From Microbacterium saperdae (lineage in GTDB: Bacteria > Actinomycetota > Actinomycetes > Actinomycetales > Microbacteriaceae): a DNA stretch of 64,000 nt. Under the pieces are notes generated by a model. That model saw nothing but the letters and a program-made list of their open reading frames with translations. It did no database searches and had not been told where the DNA came from. The stretch covers positions 3,002,589 through 3,066,588 of the forward strand of contig NZ_VFOX01000001.1 in the NCBI RefSeq assembly GCF_006716345.1, read 5' to 3'. Below are positions 1-9,076 of this stretch, one piece after another. The position numbers were made by a program, and so were the translations under genes. How positions within the stretch are numbered: the first letter of the stretch is position 1; each line of letters opens with the position of its first letter.

Positions 1-282
1 CTTCTCCTCCGCGAGAATGCCGACGCGCGCCGGCCAGGGTGGGTACTCGCCGCGCTCGGCGCCGCTCATCAGTTGCGCCTCGCGGCGTTCCCATGCGACG
101 TCGCGTCGCTGGTACCAGGCGAGTGCGGGCTCGAGCGCGTCCAGGCGGCCTTCGAGCTTCTCGATGCGTTCCTGCTGCTGGTCGATCATCTGGTGCTCGA
201 GTGAGCCCTTCTTCGGCAGCAGCGCGATGACCGCGATGACGAGCGCAACGCCCCAGCCGCCGAGCGTTGCGACGATCTCCAC
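1..282 (-). CDS. Holin-like membrane/coiled-coil phage protein, partial
   Basis: The frame opens with GTG at 282-280, three bases after the endolysin stop, and is still open at the window edge, giving at least 94 residues. One hydrophobic helix spans about residues 8-23. A basic residue pair and a charged coiled coil rich in Gln, Glu and Arg follow (about 28-55). This layout, next to the endolysin, resembles DUF2746-type proteins of actinophages, often listed as membrane or holin-like proteins. The lysis role is inferred from position only. The C-terminus is missing. Confidence 0.75.
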   Translation of the reverse strand, partial: MEIVATLGGWGVALVIAVIALLPKKGSLEHQMIDQQQERIEKLEGRLDALEPALAWYQRRDVAWERREAQLMSGAERGEYPPWPARVGILAEEK

Positions 283-285
283 CGC

Positions 286-1029
286 TCAGCCGTCTGCGTT
301 TACGACTTCGACGCGCACCGTGGTGGGAGCGCATCGGGCAGCAGCCGACAGGAACGCGTCGAAGAGGCTCTTGGTGTACTCCTCGCTGTCCCCTGTCGCG
401 AACTGCTTCGCGGTGCGGTTCGCGTACGTGTTACCCGACTCGACGAAGGGCAGCGCCCAGGCCGTGCCGGGGATGATCAGCGCGCGACCGCCGACGGTCT
501 TCGCGTCCTTCATCCAGTGGATCTGCTTGACGTCAGCCATGGTCTTGCCTTCCGGTAGAGGGATGGGGGGTGGTGCGGGTGTGAGGGATGCGAACCCGGG
601 GACGGTCCACACGTCGTTGAAGTCGCCGATGTGCCACAGCTCTTGCGGCGTGACGAAGTCGACCGTGAATTCAGCGAGGCGGCACAGGGCCTTGAATCGC
701 GACCATGCGAGCGCCGTGTTGCCCGGAGCGAGGTCCGCCCAGTTCGCGACGTCGACCGCGGCTACCGTCTTCCCCCGGTAGATCAGTCCGTGCGACGAGT
801 AGCCAGGCACCGCCGCCCAGTTGCCGAGCTCCTGGCGGTACTCGACCTGGATGTCGTATGGCCGGTACCCGTTCCACCCGGGGGTGACGTACAGCAGGAC
901 GCCGTACTTCGCGAGAGCCTGAGCGACCATCCACCGCCAACGTGCCGCGGTGCCAGCCGGGAGGTAGATCTTCCCGCCGAGATGCACGAGCATGCTGAGC
1001 GGGAAGCGCCCATTCGTGAAGCCGCCCAT
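286..1029 (-). CDS. Endolysin, M15 (VanY-type) peptidase
   Basis: A 247-residue lysis enzyme expected to cut peptide cross-bridges of peptidoglycan at the end of the phage cycle. The N-terminal half carries the M15 zinc signature: SSH near residue 80, the Asp of AVDV at 93, and the final His of LWH at 133. A Pro-rich linker (about 151-160) leads to a C-terminal region of about 85 residues with no motif I recognise; it may bind the cell wall. It lies between the receptor-binding fibre gene (4 bp gap) and the holin-like gene, the usual place for a lysis cassette. There is no signal peptide, so export would need a holin. Confidence 0.88.
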   Translation of the reverse strand: MGGFTNGRFPLSMLVHLGGKIYLPAGTAARWRWMVAQALAKYGVLLYVTPGWNGYRPYDIQVEYRQELGNWAAVPGYSSHGLIYRGKTVAAVDVANWADLAPGNTALAWSRFKALCRLAEFTVDFVTPQELWHIGDFNDVWTVPGFASLTPAPPPIPLPEGKTMADVKQIHWMKDAKTVGGRALIIPGTAWALPFVESGNTYANRTAKQFATGDSEEYTKSLFDAFLSAAARCAPTTVRVEVVNADG

Positions 1030-1032
1030 GTG

Positions 1033-1974
1033 TCACTCCTCGTCTTCGTCGTGTGCTGGCGGTGGCCACGGCCACGCGACCGGTTCGGGCTCGACCTTGT
1101 CCGGCTCGATGTCGAACCGTTCACGCGCTGCGGTCACGGTGACGTGCGCCTCGCGGCCCGGATCGCCGTAGATCGTCACGGCGCCCTCAGCGACACGCTC
1201 AGCGCCAGCGAGGAACGGCCGTCCGATCGGCGTGACCTGCACCGTGGGCTCGTCGTCGGACAAGACCAGCGGGGTGAAGTAGTCCGGGAGCGCGAACGTC
1301 GCTTCACCGTCCTCGTCGAACGTGACGGACCCGCGGTAGTAGACGCCGTGCTCCGGCCCCTCGAGCGATCCGTGCCGCAGGTGCTTCCCGGGCTTCGTCG
1401 GGTGGTCGATCCAGAACGACTTCGAGCCGCCGCCGATATCCCCCACCGCGAAGATGTTCCCCGTGGCGGTGACGTTCCCGATCGCAGAGATGCTGCCGAT
1501 CGCCTGGAACGACGAACCGGACACCACGCTCGTGGCCGCATCGAGCAGCAGGGTGCCGCTCGAGTAGATGCGACCGCCGTAGCTGCCGTTCCGGTCGATG
1601 GTGATCGGGCCAGCAGTGATGCGCCCCGTCCCGAGGGTCAGGTTGTTGTTCAGGGTGACGGCGCCGGAGAGTGTCGTTGCCCCCGACACTGCAAAGTTGC
1701 CCTGCACTCCGGTCGGCCCGCGGAAGTAGACCGTGCCCTCCCAGTCGAGCACCCCGTTGCCTTCGAGGCGACCGGACACCGTCTGGGTGCCGGTGATAGC
1801 GAGCCCGCCGTCCTCGATGCGGATCCAACCGCCGCCGTAGACACGAAGGCCGCCGCGTCCGATCGACGCGTTCTGGAAAGTCGCCTTCGAGATGTCGCGG
1901 ATCGCGGCCCAGATCTTCGCGAACTGCTGCGCGAGCCCGTCGCCGCCGAGGTGGTCGACACCCATCTCAGGCAC
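1033..1974 (-). CDS. Tail fibre / receptor-binding minor tail protein
   Basis: A 313-residue protein whose middle (about residues 40-185) is a run of short Gly/Ser/Thr/Asn-rich beta repeats, as in trimeric beta-helix tail fibres. Near residues 190-215 it has a conserved tail-fibre block with the core IDHPTKPGKHLRH followed by EGPEHGVYYRG, the last part known from many fibre and spike tips. The C-terminus is acidic and Pro-rich. The gene starts inside the upstream tail gene (8 bp overlap), so the two are probably translated together. Host recognition is the likely role, by family resemblance and by position just before the lysis genes. Confidence 0.8.
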   Translation of the reverse strand: MPEMGVDHLGGDGLAQQFAKIWAAIRDISKATFQNASIGRGGLRVYGGGWIRIEDGGLAITGTQTVSGRLEGNGVLDWEGTVYFRGPTGVQGNFAVSGATTLSGAVTLNNNLTLGTGRITAGPITIDRNGSYGGRIYSSGTLLLDAATSVVSGSSFQAIGSISAIGNVTATGNIFAVGDIGGGSKSFWIDHPTKPGKHLRHGSLEGPEHGVYYRGSVTFDEDGEATFALPDYFTPLVLSDDEPTVQVTPIGRPFLAGAERVAEGAVTIYGDPGREAHVTVTAARERFDIEPDKVEPEPVAWPWPPPAHDEDEE

Positions 1975-3043
1975 CCCCGGTCGGCTGCACGCTGATCGTC
2001 TTGATGTCCGGGCCCGGGCGGGCCTTGTCGACCTTCACCACGCGCCGCTCATGCCACCCGTCAGCGATCCACAGGTCGTCGTTGAAGTACAGCCGTGCTG
2101 TATCGCCGACGGCGATCGGGTGATCGCCGGAGACGGCGAACTGCCACTGCACGGTCGGCTGCTCGTAGATCGACAGGTCGCCGTTCACGAGTCGGTTCAG
2201 CTGGTCCGCTTTCGTCACGGTCTTCGACATCGTGGCGCTCTCTCGCAGCGGGTACAGCGACGTGAGGTTCCGGTTCGATCGGACGAGCATGTCGACCTCG
2301 GAGCCCTCACCGACCCGGTACGCGTTGTTCGTCACGCGCAGTGCGTCCTCGGTCTCGGAGAACGCGACCACCCCGGCCTGCTCCGCGGTGACGAAGAACT
2401 CGTGCGAGACACCCGAACCCCAGGCCGGTCCCGCCTCATACACCCAGTCGACCTGAGAGTCGATCGTCGACCACCGTGGACGCATGAAGATGTCGAGGCC
2501 GCTGTCCATCAACTCGGTCAGGACCCCGTCGACCCGCTCGAGCATGTAGCCGTAGAACGGACGGGTGCTGCTCGCGCCGGGGTATCCCCCGGGCAGGGTG
2601 ACGGGCATGTCAGCCGTCGGCGATGCCGGGCCGGTGCGACCGAACTCGATCGCGCGAGCGCCCTGGTAGGCCAGGCTGCCGGTGATCTCCTCGGACCACT
2701 CCGCCACGTTCGGGTGGTTGTGGTTGAACGCGAACCGCGCCGGGAACTGGAACCAGACGTCACGCAGCGGCAGCGTCAGAAGCGACTTCCCCCGCTGGTA
2801 CCCCTTGCCAGTGATGTATCCGAGGTACTCGATCTTCCGGTTATTCTCGATCGCGATGATCCGCGACAGCGACCGGAAGTGGTTGCGCATCTCGGTCTTC
2901 GTGAACGTCCCATCCAGCGGGATCGTGATCGACGACCCCGAATCACCCGCGGAGAGCAGGCTGCTGAAGTTCGCGGCCGAGAACGGGATCCGGTCATAGA
3001 CGTTCCCGACGGAGTCGCACGTGTACGCCTGGTATTCGGCCAT
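1967..3043 (-). CDS. Minor tail protein (baseplate, Gp37-like)
   Basis: A 358-residue protein between the Dit-like gene and the receptor-binding fibre. The sequence is beta-rich and has no signal peptide or membrane helix. The N-terminal part (strand-rich, with a YLGYITGKGYQRG turn near residue 75) and overall length resemble siphovirus ReqiPepy6 Gp37-like tail proteins, which build the tail-tip hub. I see no catalytic motif. Position in the tail module is the main support, and the exact structural role is inferred. Confidence 0.75.
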   Translation of the reverse strand: MAEYQAYTCDSVGNVYDRIPFSAANFSSLLSAGDSGSSITIPLDGTFTKTEMRNHFRSLSRIIAIENNRKIEYLGYITGKGYQRGKSLLTLPLRDVWFQFPARFAFNHNHPNVAEWSEEITGSLAYQGARAIEFGRTGPASPTADMPVTLPGGYPGASSTRPFYGYMLERVDGVLTELMDSGLDIFMRPRWSTIDSQVDWVYEAGPAWGSGVSHEFFVTAEQAGVVAFSETEDALRVTNNAYRVGEGSEVDMLVRSNRNLTSLYPLRESATMSKTVTKADQLNRLVNGDLSIYEQPTVQWQFAVSGDHPIAVGDTARLYFNDDLWIADGWHERRVVKVDKARPGPDIKTISVQPTGGA

Positions 3044-3052
3044 GCTGCCCCC

Positions 3053-3832
3053 TCAGTTGAACGTGTCTGGGTACGCCTGAGTCAGAGACCTGGAGGTCGA
3101 GATCGTCGCGACCACACCCGGCAACCCGGGAGGGATCTTCCACGGCTGCCACACCGTGATCGCGTTCGGCACCCGCCCACCCGCAGCGTTGAACAGACCA
3201 CCGGTCGAGAAGTCGATGAAGTGCGCCGCCGCTGGCGCGTTCGCATTCGCGGTGATCACCCGCCCACCAGGACCTGTGACCGTGTACCCGCCAGCGCCGG
3301 CGCCAATGAGCAGGCGTGGAACGGCCTCCTCATTGCCACGGTTCACCGCTGCTTCTCCTGCTGGTACCAGACGCTCTTGCCCGTATCGACGTGGGATCGG
3401 TGCGACGAACTGCAGCATGAACGATGCCTGCAGAAGTCTGCCCCGCCGCCCTGTGTCCCGAAACGTCGGCTTCGATCCGCGGCGGACCCACGTCCACAGC
3501 TCGCGCCCCTGCAGCCCCACGGCGACCTTGAAGCGACGTCCGCCATATCCGACGCCAGTCACCCGGTCACGCAGCACTGCGAGCTGCTGCTCGCTCTGCG
3601 CGAGCGCGTGCCCTTCCATCGAGAACACCAACGGGCCCTCGTACACCGGAAGATCGAACTCTCCAATCGATGCGGGACGCTCCACGGATTCGCGGCGAAC
3701 ATCACCGCCACCGTCCTCCCACCCGTTCAGGCCATCCGGCCCCACGAACAACCCCTCGATCACCGAAGGGAAGTCGCGGGGCCGGGCGAGGATTTCCACT
3801 CCATCGGCATGAACCCACAACGGCTGAAGCAT
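3053..3832 (-). CDS. Distal tail (Dit-like) minor tail protein
   Basis: A 259-residue tail protein encoded directly after the tape measure gene. Its ATG (3832-3830) overlaps the tape-measure stop by one base (TGATG), a typical coupled junction. Position immediately downstream of the tape measure, length and beta-rich composition fit the distal tail protein that closes the tube and starts the baseplate. Residues around 75-125 hold basic strands (VGYGGRRFKVAVG, ELWTWVRRG) like the N-terminal belt domain. No enzymatic motif is visible. Confidence 0.75.
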   Translation of the reverse strand: MLQPLWVHADGVEILARPRDFPSVIEGLFVGPDGLNGWEDGGGDVRRESVERPASIGEFDLPVYEGPLVFSMEGHALAQSEQQLAVLRDRVTGVGYGGRRFKVAVGLQGRELWTWVRRGSKPTFRDTGRRGRLLQASFMLQFVAPIPRRYGQERLVPAGEAAVNRGNEEAVPRLLIGAGAGGYTVTGPGGRVITANANAPAAAHFIDFSTGGLFNAAGGRVPNAITVWQPWKIPPGLPGVVATISTSRSLTQAYPDTFN

Positions 3833-6800
3833 CAGACGCTCCTCACGATCGCTGCGAGCTGCTGAGTCGCGAGCTCGGCAGCCTCACGCGGATCCGTCTT
3901 GTCGTAATGATTGACCTGACTCACCTGCGGCCCAGACGTCGCCACGCCCGCGCCAGCGCCACTGCCACCGCCAGGAGCACCGCTGACGCCCACCGATGCG
4001 GACGCGAGCTGCACAGCCTGATCGAGCTGCAGCGCCGCGCGTGCGCCGTTCGCACCAGCGGCGAACTGCTCAACGAGCGCCTCACCACCGGCCGCGACCC
4101 GCCGCCACCCGGACCCCGAGAAGGGGCCGCGCTTGGCAGGTGAGTGCGGGAAGAACCCGCCGATGAAGTCCATGACGTCGCCGAACGCGTTCCCGATGGA
4201 ACCGAACATCGACATCACGCCGTCGATCAGCCCCTGGATCAGAGCAGCCCCCGCGTCGACCAGCTCGGGGACGATCGCAAGGATCGCGCCCACGATCTCC
4301 GGGCCGAGGCTGAACAACGCCTCGATCAGCGGAGGAATGATCTGCGGGATCGCCTGCACCAGCGCGAGGAACAGTTGCACCGCGCCCTCGATCAGCACAG
4401 GGATCATGCCGAGCAGTGACGAGATGATCGTCGGGATCATGCCCACGATCGACGTGATCAACTGCGGGAGCACCACAGGGATCGCCTGCACGAGCTGGAT
4501 GAACAGATCGACGGCCGCGAGTAGCAGCGTGGGGATCATCGACACCAGCGCGGTGATGATCGTCGGCAGCATCCCGATCAGCGATGTGATCAGTTGCGGC
4601 AGCACGGTCGTCAGCGCCTGGATCAGACTCATGAACAGGTTGATCCCTGCCTCGATGAGGAGAGGAATCGCGTTCACGAGTGCCGTGAGGATCTGCGGCA
4701 GCGCGGCAACGAGCGCCGTGATCACCTTCGGGATCGCCTCGACGAGTGCCGTCACCAGCCCGAGGAACAGGCTGATCCCGGACTCGATGAGGCGAGGCAG
4801 CATCTCGACGATCGCTGTGATCACCTGCGGGAGCAGCGTGACCAGCGAGTTCACGATCATCGTCACCACGGTCACGAGCGCGTCGATCAGACCCGTGAAC
4901 AGCCGGAGGCCTGCGTTCATGATCTGAGGCAGCATCCCCAGCAGCGCGCTGATCAGAGCGGGGATGATCCCCACCACCGCGCCGAGCAGCCCAGGGGCAG
5001 CGCCGACGATCGCGTTGACGAGCGTGAGGATGACGTTCACGACGCCGGTGACGAGCATCGGCGCGTTCTCCGCCAGCGTGGCGATCATCCCCGGGACGAC
5101 GTTCGCGAGCAGCCCCGTCAGCGACGAGAGCAGCTTCTCGACGATCCCACCAATCGCCGGCACCAGGGACTCGAACCCCGCGAGCAGGGTGTCCGGGTTC
5201 ACCGCGAACAGCGCGAACAGCGCACCCGCGAGCAGACCGACCGGTGCTGTGGTGCCCGCGAACAGACCGCTCAGCAGCGGAAGGCGCGCGAGCAGCGGCC
5301 CCAGAGATCCGACCAGCGCACCGATGATGGGCGCGAGCACCGCAAGGGAACCCGTGACCCCACCGAGATCGAGCGTCATCCCACCGGAGAACGACTGCTT
5401 GATGCGGTCGAAAACGGTGTTCAGACGCTCGAGCGCGGGCAGGACGGTGCCCTGGAGCTTCCCGCCGAGCGCGTCGAACAGGGGCTTCACGGCCGCGGTC
5501 GCGGCGTCGATGCCTTTCCGGATCGTGGTGAACAGCGGGCCGATGATCGGGTAGACGCCGCCGAGCAGCGCCGCGCCGAAGCGCGACAGGGCCGTGCGCG
5601 TGTTGCGGATAATCGACGTCGTCGTGCCGCCCATGTCGTCGGCCATGCCGCCGACGGCGGAGTCCACAGCACGCTGATACGTTCCGAGGTCGACCTTCCC
5701 GGCCTCGACCGCTTTCCGAGTCTCCTCGGCTGTCGTTCCCATCTCGTCCTGCAGGGCCTTCCAGATCGGGATCTGGCGGTCGGCGAGCTGGTTGATCTCG
5801 GTGGAATACGCGCGTCCCGCGGTCTGCACCTTGCCGAAGATCGAAGCGATCTCCTGCAGGGGCGCCCCTGATGCCGTCGCCGTGTTCTTGATCGTGTCGA
5901 GGTACCCGGCGAGGTCGCTCTCTGCGACGCCGCCCGTGAGCGCCAGCGCAGCAGCGGATGCCATCTCGTCGAGCGAGAAGGCCGTGTCCGTGGCCGACTT
6001 GTTCGCGATGTCCATCGCACGGGCCGTCTCCTCAGCGGAGAGCCCCAGACCGGCCATTCGGGCCTGAGCGGTCTCCAGCCCGGAGAGGCGGCTGAACCCG
6101 CCGACCAGGGATGCCCCCAGCGCGGCCGCTACGGCCACTCCTGCGGTCTTGAACGTCGAAGACACAGCCGTGGCCGCATCGGACGCTGTACGACGCACAG
6201 CGGACATCGCAGACGAGAACGCGGACGCGATCCCAGACCCGACCTGCGAGACCATTCCACCGGCACCGCGCAGCGCCTGAGTGGCGAGTCCGAACGCCCC
6301 CTGGAAGGAGCGCCCGATCGGTGCAGCGATCCGGCCGATCGCGGCGAGCTGCGGGCCGAAGCGCGCACGGACGAAGTTCTCGGCCGCGGCGAGCGGCGAC
6401 ACGACCCGATACGCAATCTGCGTGCCGAAGTCACGGATTCCGGCAGTAGCTCGACCGAAAGCGCCGGCGACGTTCGAACCGATGGAACGTCCCACCGTCT
6501 GCAGCCGCGACACCAGCGGGCTGAGAGCGCGCGATGCGAGACCGACGACGCCACGCGTGAGAGCGGTCACCGGCGCCAGCAGGTCGGCGACGTTGCGGCG
6601 GAACTCGGAGAACCCTCCCCCACGAACAGCGGAGTCAGCGAGCGCAGTCGCGTCGGCGAGACGCAGCTGTGCCGCGTTCAGACGGTCCAGCGCGCTGCGG
6701 GTCGCGTCAGCCTGGGTCTCCAAGCGGCGCTGGGTGGCGGCGACGCGCTCCTCAGCGCGCACGACCTGCGACGAGCCCGCCGCATACTTACTGCGCGCCT

Positions 6801-7125
6801 CGGCGAGCTGAGCCTCCGCGACACGCACCGCACCAGCGGCGTCCGCCTCACGGATGCGGGACGCACCGACCGCCTGCGCCGCCTTCGCGACGTCGACCGT
6901 CATCTGCTTCGTGAGCTGGCCGGTCAGAGTCCCAGCGGACGCTGTGAACGCCCGACGAAGACCCCGACCAGCCGCAGCACCCGACTCCGTCGCGGAGCGC
7001 GTGAGCCCACGCCGAAGGACCCCAGAGGCATCCTTCTCGGCCAGCTCGGCCTCGTTGCGGATCCCACGACGGAGACCCTTCAGGACGGGGACGACCGGGA
7101 CCTCTGCGACGGCAACCTGAGACAT
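3832..7125 (-). CDS. Tape measure protein
   Basis: At 1,097 residues this is the longest phage gene, as expected for the protein that sets tail length. Residues about 20-160 are Ala/Arg/Glu-rich coiled coil. Residues about 330-520 match the conserved tape-measure domain (GLSAEETARAMDIANKSA region, then a Q/I/P-W block near 450). Residues about 640-980 are strongly hydrophobic and built from a roughly 44-residue repeat with a conserved LPQLIT/LF core. The C-terminal tail is Gly/Ser-rich. It follows the tail assembly chaperone pair, which normally coats it during assembly. At about 1.5 angstrom per residue the tail would be near 160 nm (inference). Confidence 0.95.
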   Translation of the reverse strand: MSQVAVAEVPVVPVLKGLRRGIRNEAELAEKDASGVLRRGLTRSATESGAAAGRGLRRAFTASAGTLTGQLTKQMTVDVAKAAQAVGASRIREADAAGAVRVAEAQLAEARSKYAAGSSQVVRAEERVAATQRRLETQADATRSALDRLNAAQLRLADATALADSAVRGGGFSEFRRNVADLLAPVTALTRGVVGLASRALSPLVSRLQTVGRSIGSNVAGAFGRATAGIRDFGTQIAYRVVSPLAAAENFVRARFGPQLAAIGRIAAPIGRSFQGAFGLATQALRGAGGMVSQVGSGIASAFSSAMSAVRRTASDAATAVSSTFKTAGVAVAAALGASLVGGFSRLSGLETAQARMAGLGLSAEETARAMDIANKSATDTAFSLDEMASAAALALTGGVAESDLAGYLDTIKNTATASGAPLQEIASIFGKVQTAGRAYSTEINQLADRQIPIWKALQDEMGTTAEETRKAVEAGKVDLGTYQRAVDSAVGGMADDMGGTTTSIIRNTRTALSRFGAALLGGVYPIIGPLFTTIRKGIDAATAAVKPLFDALGGKLQGTVLPALERLNTVFDRIKQSFSGGMTLDLGGVTGSLAVLAPIIGALVGSLGPLLARLPLLSGLFAGTTAPVGLLAGALFALFAVNPDTLLAGFESLVPAIGGIVEKLLSSLTGLLANVVPGMIATLAENAPMLVTGVVNVILTLVNAIVGAAPGLLGAVVGIIPALISALLGMLPQIMNAGLRLFTGLIDALVTVVTMIVNSLVTLLPQVITAIVEMLPRLIESGISLFLGLVTALVEAIPKVITALVAALPQILTALVNAIPLLIEAGINLFMSLIQALTTVLPQLITSLIGMLPTIITALVSMIPTLLLAAVDLFIQLVQAIPVVLPQLITSIVGMIPTIISSLLGMIPVLIEGAVQLFLALVQAIPQIIPPLIEALFSLGPEIVGAILAIVPELVDAGAALIQGLIDGVMSMFGSIGNAFGDVMDFIGGFFPHSPAKRGPFSGSGWRRVAAGGEALVEQFAAGANGARAALQLDQAVQLASASVGVSGAPGGGSGAGAGVATSGPQVSQVNHYDKTDPREAAELATQQLAAIVRSV
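4245..5100 (-). repeat. Coding tandem repeat, about 132 bp (44 aa), in the tape measure gene
   Basis: The hydrophobic half of the tape measure protein has at least five successive units of about 44 residues. Each reads roughly as [E/A]-x-G-[I/V]-x-LF, then an Ile/Leu/Val/Ala-rich stretch with LP-Q-[L/I]-[I/L]-T near the middle, then a second Pro-containing helix. The unit divides into four 11-residue helical turns, a known tape-measure periodicity. Boundaries are approximate. Confidence 0.75.
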
Positions 7126-7146
7126 CCCCCACCCCCTCTGGGACGC

Positions 7147-7539
7147 CTACTCGGCGAACATCGTGTACTTCTTCAGCACGGCGCGCGCCTGCTCGACTTC
7201 TTCGTCCGTCGCCTGCGTCTCGTCCTCCCGCTCAGGGAGAGGAGACGGGAAACGGATCGGTTCCGGCTGCACCTTGCGGTCACGGTTCGCGTTCGCGAAC
7301 ATCTCCGCGTGGACGATGACCGCCGACTCGGTGATCGACGACGCCCACCGCAGCCCCATCCGCGATGCGAAGTGATGAGACCCCGTTTCGAGGTCCAGCT
7401 GCCGCACGTGCGCGATCGCTTCCGCGACGGGGATACGGCCCGCACGGATGTCCGCAGGGCCGTATCCGAGGTAGCGCCGGAGGTCCCAGATCAGGGCTTC
7501 TCGGTGCTCTCCTCCGAGCTCTCCGAGGAGCCATCGGAT
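7147..7539 (-). CDS. Tail assembly chaperone, frameshifted C-terminal part (T)
   Basis: This segment lies in the -1 frame relative to the upstream chaperone gene. From the slip site it reads IRWLLGEL, then EALIWDLRRYLGYG, a conserved stretch in the T part of siphovirus G-T chaperones, and ends at TAG 7149-7147. The first available start inside it is a GTG at 7407, which lacks a convincing ribosome site and would remove the conserved stretch. It is therefore best read as about 130 residues fused by frameshift to the first 120 residues of the upstream gene, giving a protein near 250 residues. It should recruit tape measure and tail tube subunits. Confidence 0.8.
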   Translation of the reverse strand: MRWLLGELGGEHREALIWDLRRYLGYGPADIRAGRIPVAEAIAHVRQLDLETGSHHFASRMGLRWASSITESAVIVHAEMFANANRDRKVQPEPIRFPSPLPEREDETQATDEEVEQARAVLKKYTMFAE

Positions 7540-7898
7540 TCCCCCAGGCTCACGCCCATGCGCTTCTGGATCTCCTCGATCGTGCGCATCGCGAGCGAGA
7601 AGAACTCCGAGGTGCGGAGCTGGCGGATCTTCGCGAGGTTCTCCTCGTCGTTCAGGAGCGTGAGCAGCATCTTGAACTGCGCAGCCTCGTCCGCGAGGGC
7701 GTCATCGTCGAGGATCGTCTCGAGGATCGTGAACGGCGGATCGACGTCGACGACGATCTCGATCTTGGCTTTCGGCGCCTGGTAGTGCAGGAGATCGCCG
7801 ATCAGGTGGAACTCGGGCTTCGGGCCGGGGACCGCGCTGCGCGACGTGCTCGTGCGCTTCGGGGTGGGCGTGCCCTTCTTGGCCGTGGAAGTGGTCAT
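7491..7898 (-). CDS. Tail assembly chaperone (G)
   Basis: A 135-residue protein with a basic Ser/Thr/Pro-rich N-terminus (1-28), an acidic helical middle (about 55-115) and a Ser/Glu tail. It lies between the major tail protein and tape measure genes, the invariant position of the first tail chaperone. A GGGGGAA heptamer in codons 118-120 allows -1 slippage into the following frame. In phages with this layout the unshifted protein is made in excess of the shifted one. Confidence 0.85.
   Translation of the reverse strand: MTTSTAKKGTPTPKRTSTSRSAVPGPKPEFHLIGDLLHYQAPKAKIEIVVDVDPPFTILETILDDDALADEAAQFKMLLTLLNDEENLAKIRQLRTSEFFSLAMRTIEEIQKRMGVSLGESDGSSESSEESTEKP
7539..7545 (-). other. Programmed -1 ribosomal frameshift site
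   Basis: On the minus strand the heptamer is G GGG GAA, split as in the zero frame. After a one-base backward slip, both codons (GGG, GGA) can still pair with the same tRNAs in their first positions. The zero frame continues about 15 codons to TGA. The -1 frame continues about 130 codons with conserved tail-chaperone sequence. Slip sites of this type are well established in siphovirus tail chaperone genes. Confidence 0.85.
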
Positions 7899-7980
7899 GG
7901 TGGATGCCTTTCAGACGGTGTGGATGCGATGGGTAGGAGCGGGGCGCTGGTGCATCCACGTACCAGCGCCCCGCGGTCTG

Positions 7981-8568
7981 TCAGCCCTCCTCGGGGGGCT
8001 CTGCGTCGGCGAGGATGATCGCCTCGCGGAAGTGCGCGTTGCCGATGGCGGCGGAGCGCTGCGTGTTGAACGTCACGGCGTAGCCCTGGACGGTGCCACG
8101 CTCCGACTTGTCCTCCTTCACCGTCTGCACGGTGCAGTTCGGGGAGACGCGACGACGGATCACACCGTTCTTCGCGACCTCCTCCGTGACGAGGAAGTAG
8201 GTGTTGATGTTCGACGCGAGCTCGACATCGATCACACCGTTCGCGTCCGGAGCCTTGCCCCAGATCAGCTCACGGACGATCGGGTCGGTCTGCGCGAGCG
8301 TGACCGCGAGCGTCGCCTCCACGAGGCCAGAGGGCAGCTTGTAGCCGTCCTGCCAGAACTCGATCGCGTCGCCGGACGGTTCACCCGTCCACTCGAAGCC
8401 GCCGTCCTGCTTGATCAGGCCGACCTTCTTCACCGCGACGGGGAGAACGAACGCGGGGTTGGAGAGCTCGAGCGACGACGGCACCGCGGTACCGGCCGGC
8501 GCGTAGCCGAGGAATCCGGTCACGGGTACGAAGACGGCCCCGAGATCATTGCCCTGTGCATCAGGCAT
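7981..8568 (-). CDS. Major tail (tube) protein
   Basis: A 195-residue beta-rich protein directly upstream of the tail chaperones and downstream of the tail terminator, the standard place for the tube subunit. Features include the N-terminal FVPVTGFLGYAPAG strand-turn, a central IKQDGGFEWTGE segment and a long acidic C-terminal strand pair. The length suits a single-domain tube protein without an Ig-like extension. The call rests on gene order and overall composition. Confidence 0.82.
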   Translation of the reverse strand: MPDAQGNDLGAVFVPVTGFLGYAPAGTAVPSSLELSNPAFVLPVAVKKVGLIKQDGGFEWTGEPSGDAIEFWQDGYKLPSGLVEATLAVTLAQTDPIVRELIWGKAPDANGVIDVELASNINTYFLVTEEVAKNGVIRRRVSPNCTVQTVKEDKSERGTVQGYAVTFNTQRSAAIGNAHFREAIILADAEPPEEG

Positions 8569-8632
8569 GATGTGTGTCCTTTCAAGACGAAAGCCCCCGC
8601 AGTTGCGAGGGCTCAGATGGATGGAAAGACCG

Positions 8633-9076
8633 TCAGACGGGGTCGCCGACGACCGAGAACACGACAGCGATGTACTGCCGCGCGTACGTGGATGCTTCCG
8701 TCACGGCGTACGGACCGAGACAGGATTCGACCGCGGCGATCGGGTTACCCGATTCGACACGCGGAGTCTGCTTGAGGGTGGTCTTCACCAGGCGCGCCAG
8801 GCGCTCGGCAGGGTCCGGGTTGTCCTTGCTCCCTGCGAGCACCGAGGCGCCGATCGAGGACGATCCGACGTGCAGCTCAACGTCGTCGGTGCCGTCGTCA
8901 CGGAACACGACCTGCCACAGCGGCGGCTTCGGACGCGGGTTGCGTTCCGGATCCCACTCGGCCTTCGCGATCCACCCGTCGGCGACCTTGAAGTCCGGCT
9001 CAGGGTGCTCGGTGAGGTGCCGGCGGAGATCTCGGCAGAGGAACAGGGCGACGTCAGCGTCCCTGACGGCGACCAC
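8633..9076 (-). CDS. Tail terminator protein
   Basis: A 147-residue protein between an HK97-gp10-like gene and the major tail protein gene, as in HK97-type modules where the tail terminator caps the tube and joins the head. The sequence alternates helix and strand (DLRRHLTEH, LWQVVFRDDG, VTEASTYARQYIAVVF). Its start at 9076 lies inside the end of the upstream gene (23 bp overlap), indicating coupled translation. No catalytic motif is seen. Confidence 0.72.
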   Translation of the reverse strand: MVAVRDADVALFLCRDLRRHLTEHPEPDFKVADGWIAKAEWDPERNPRPKPPLWQVVFRDDGTDDVELHVGSSSIGASVLAGSKDNPDPAERLARLVKTTLKQTPRVESGNPIAAVESCLGPYAVTEASTYARQYIAVVFSVVGDPV

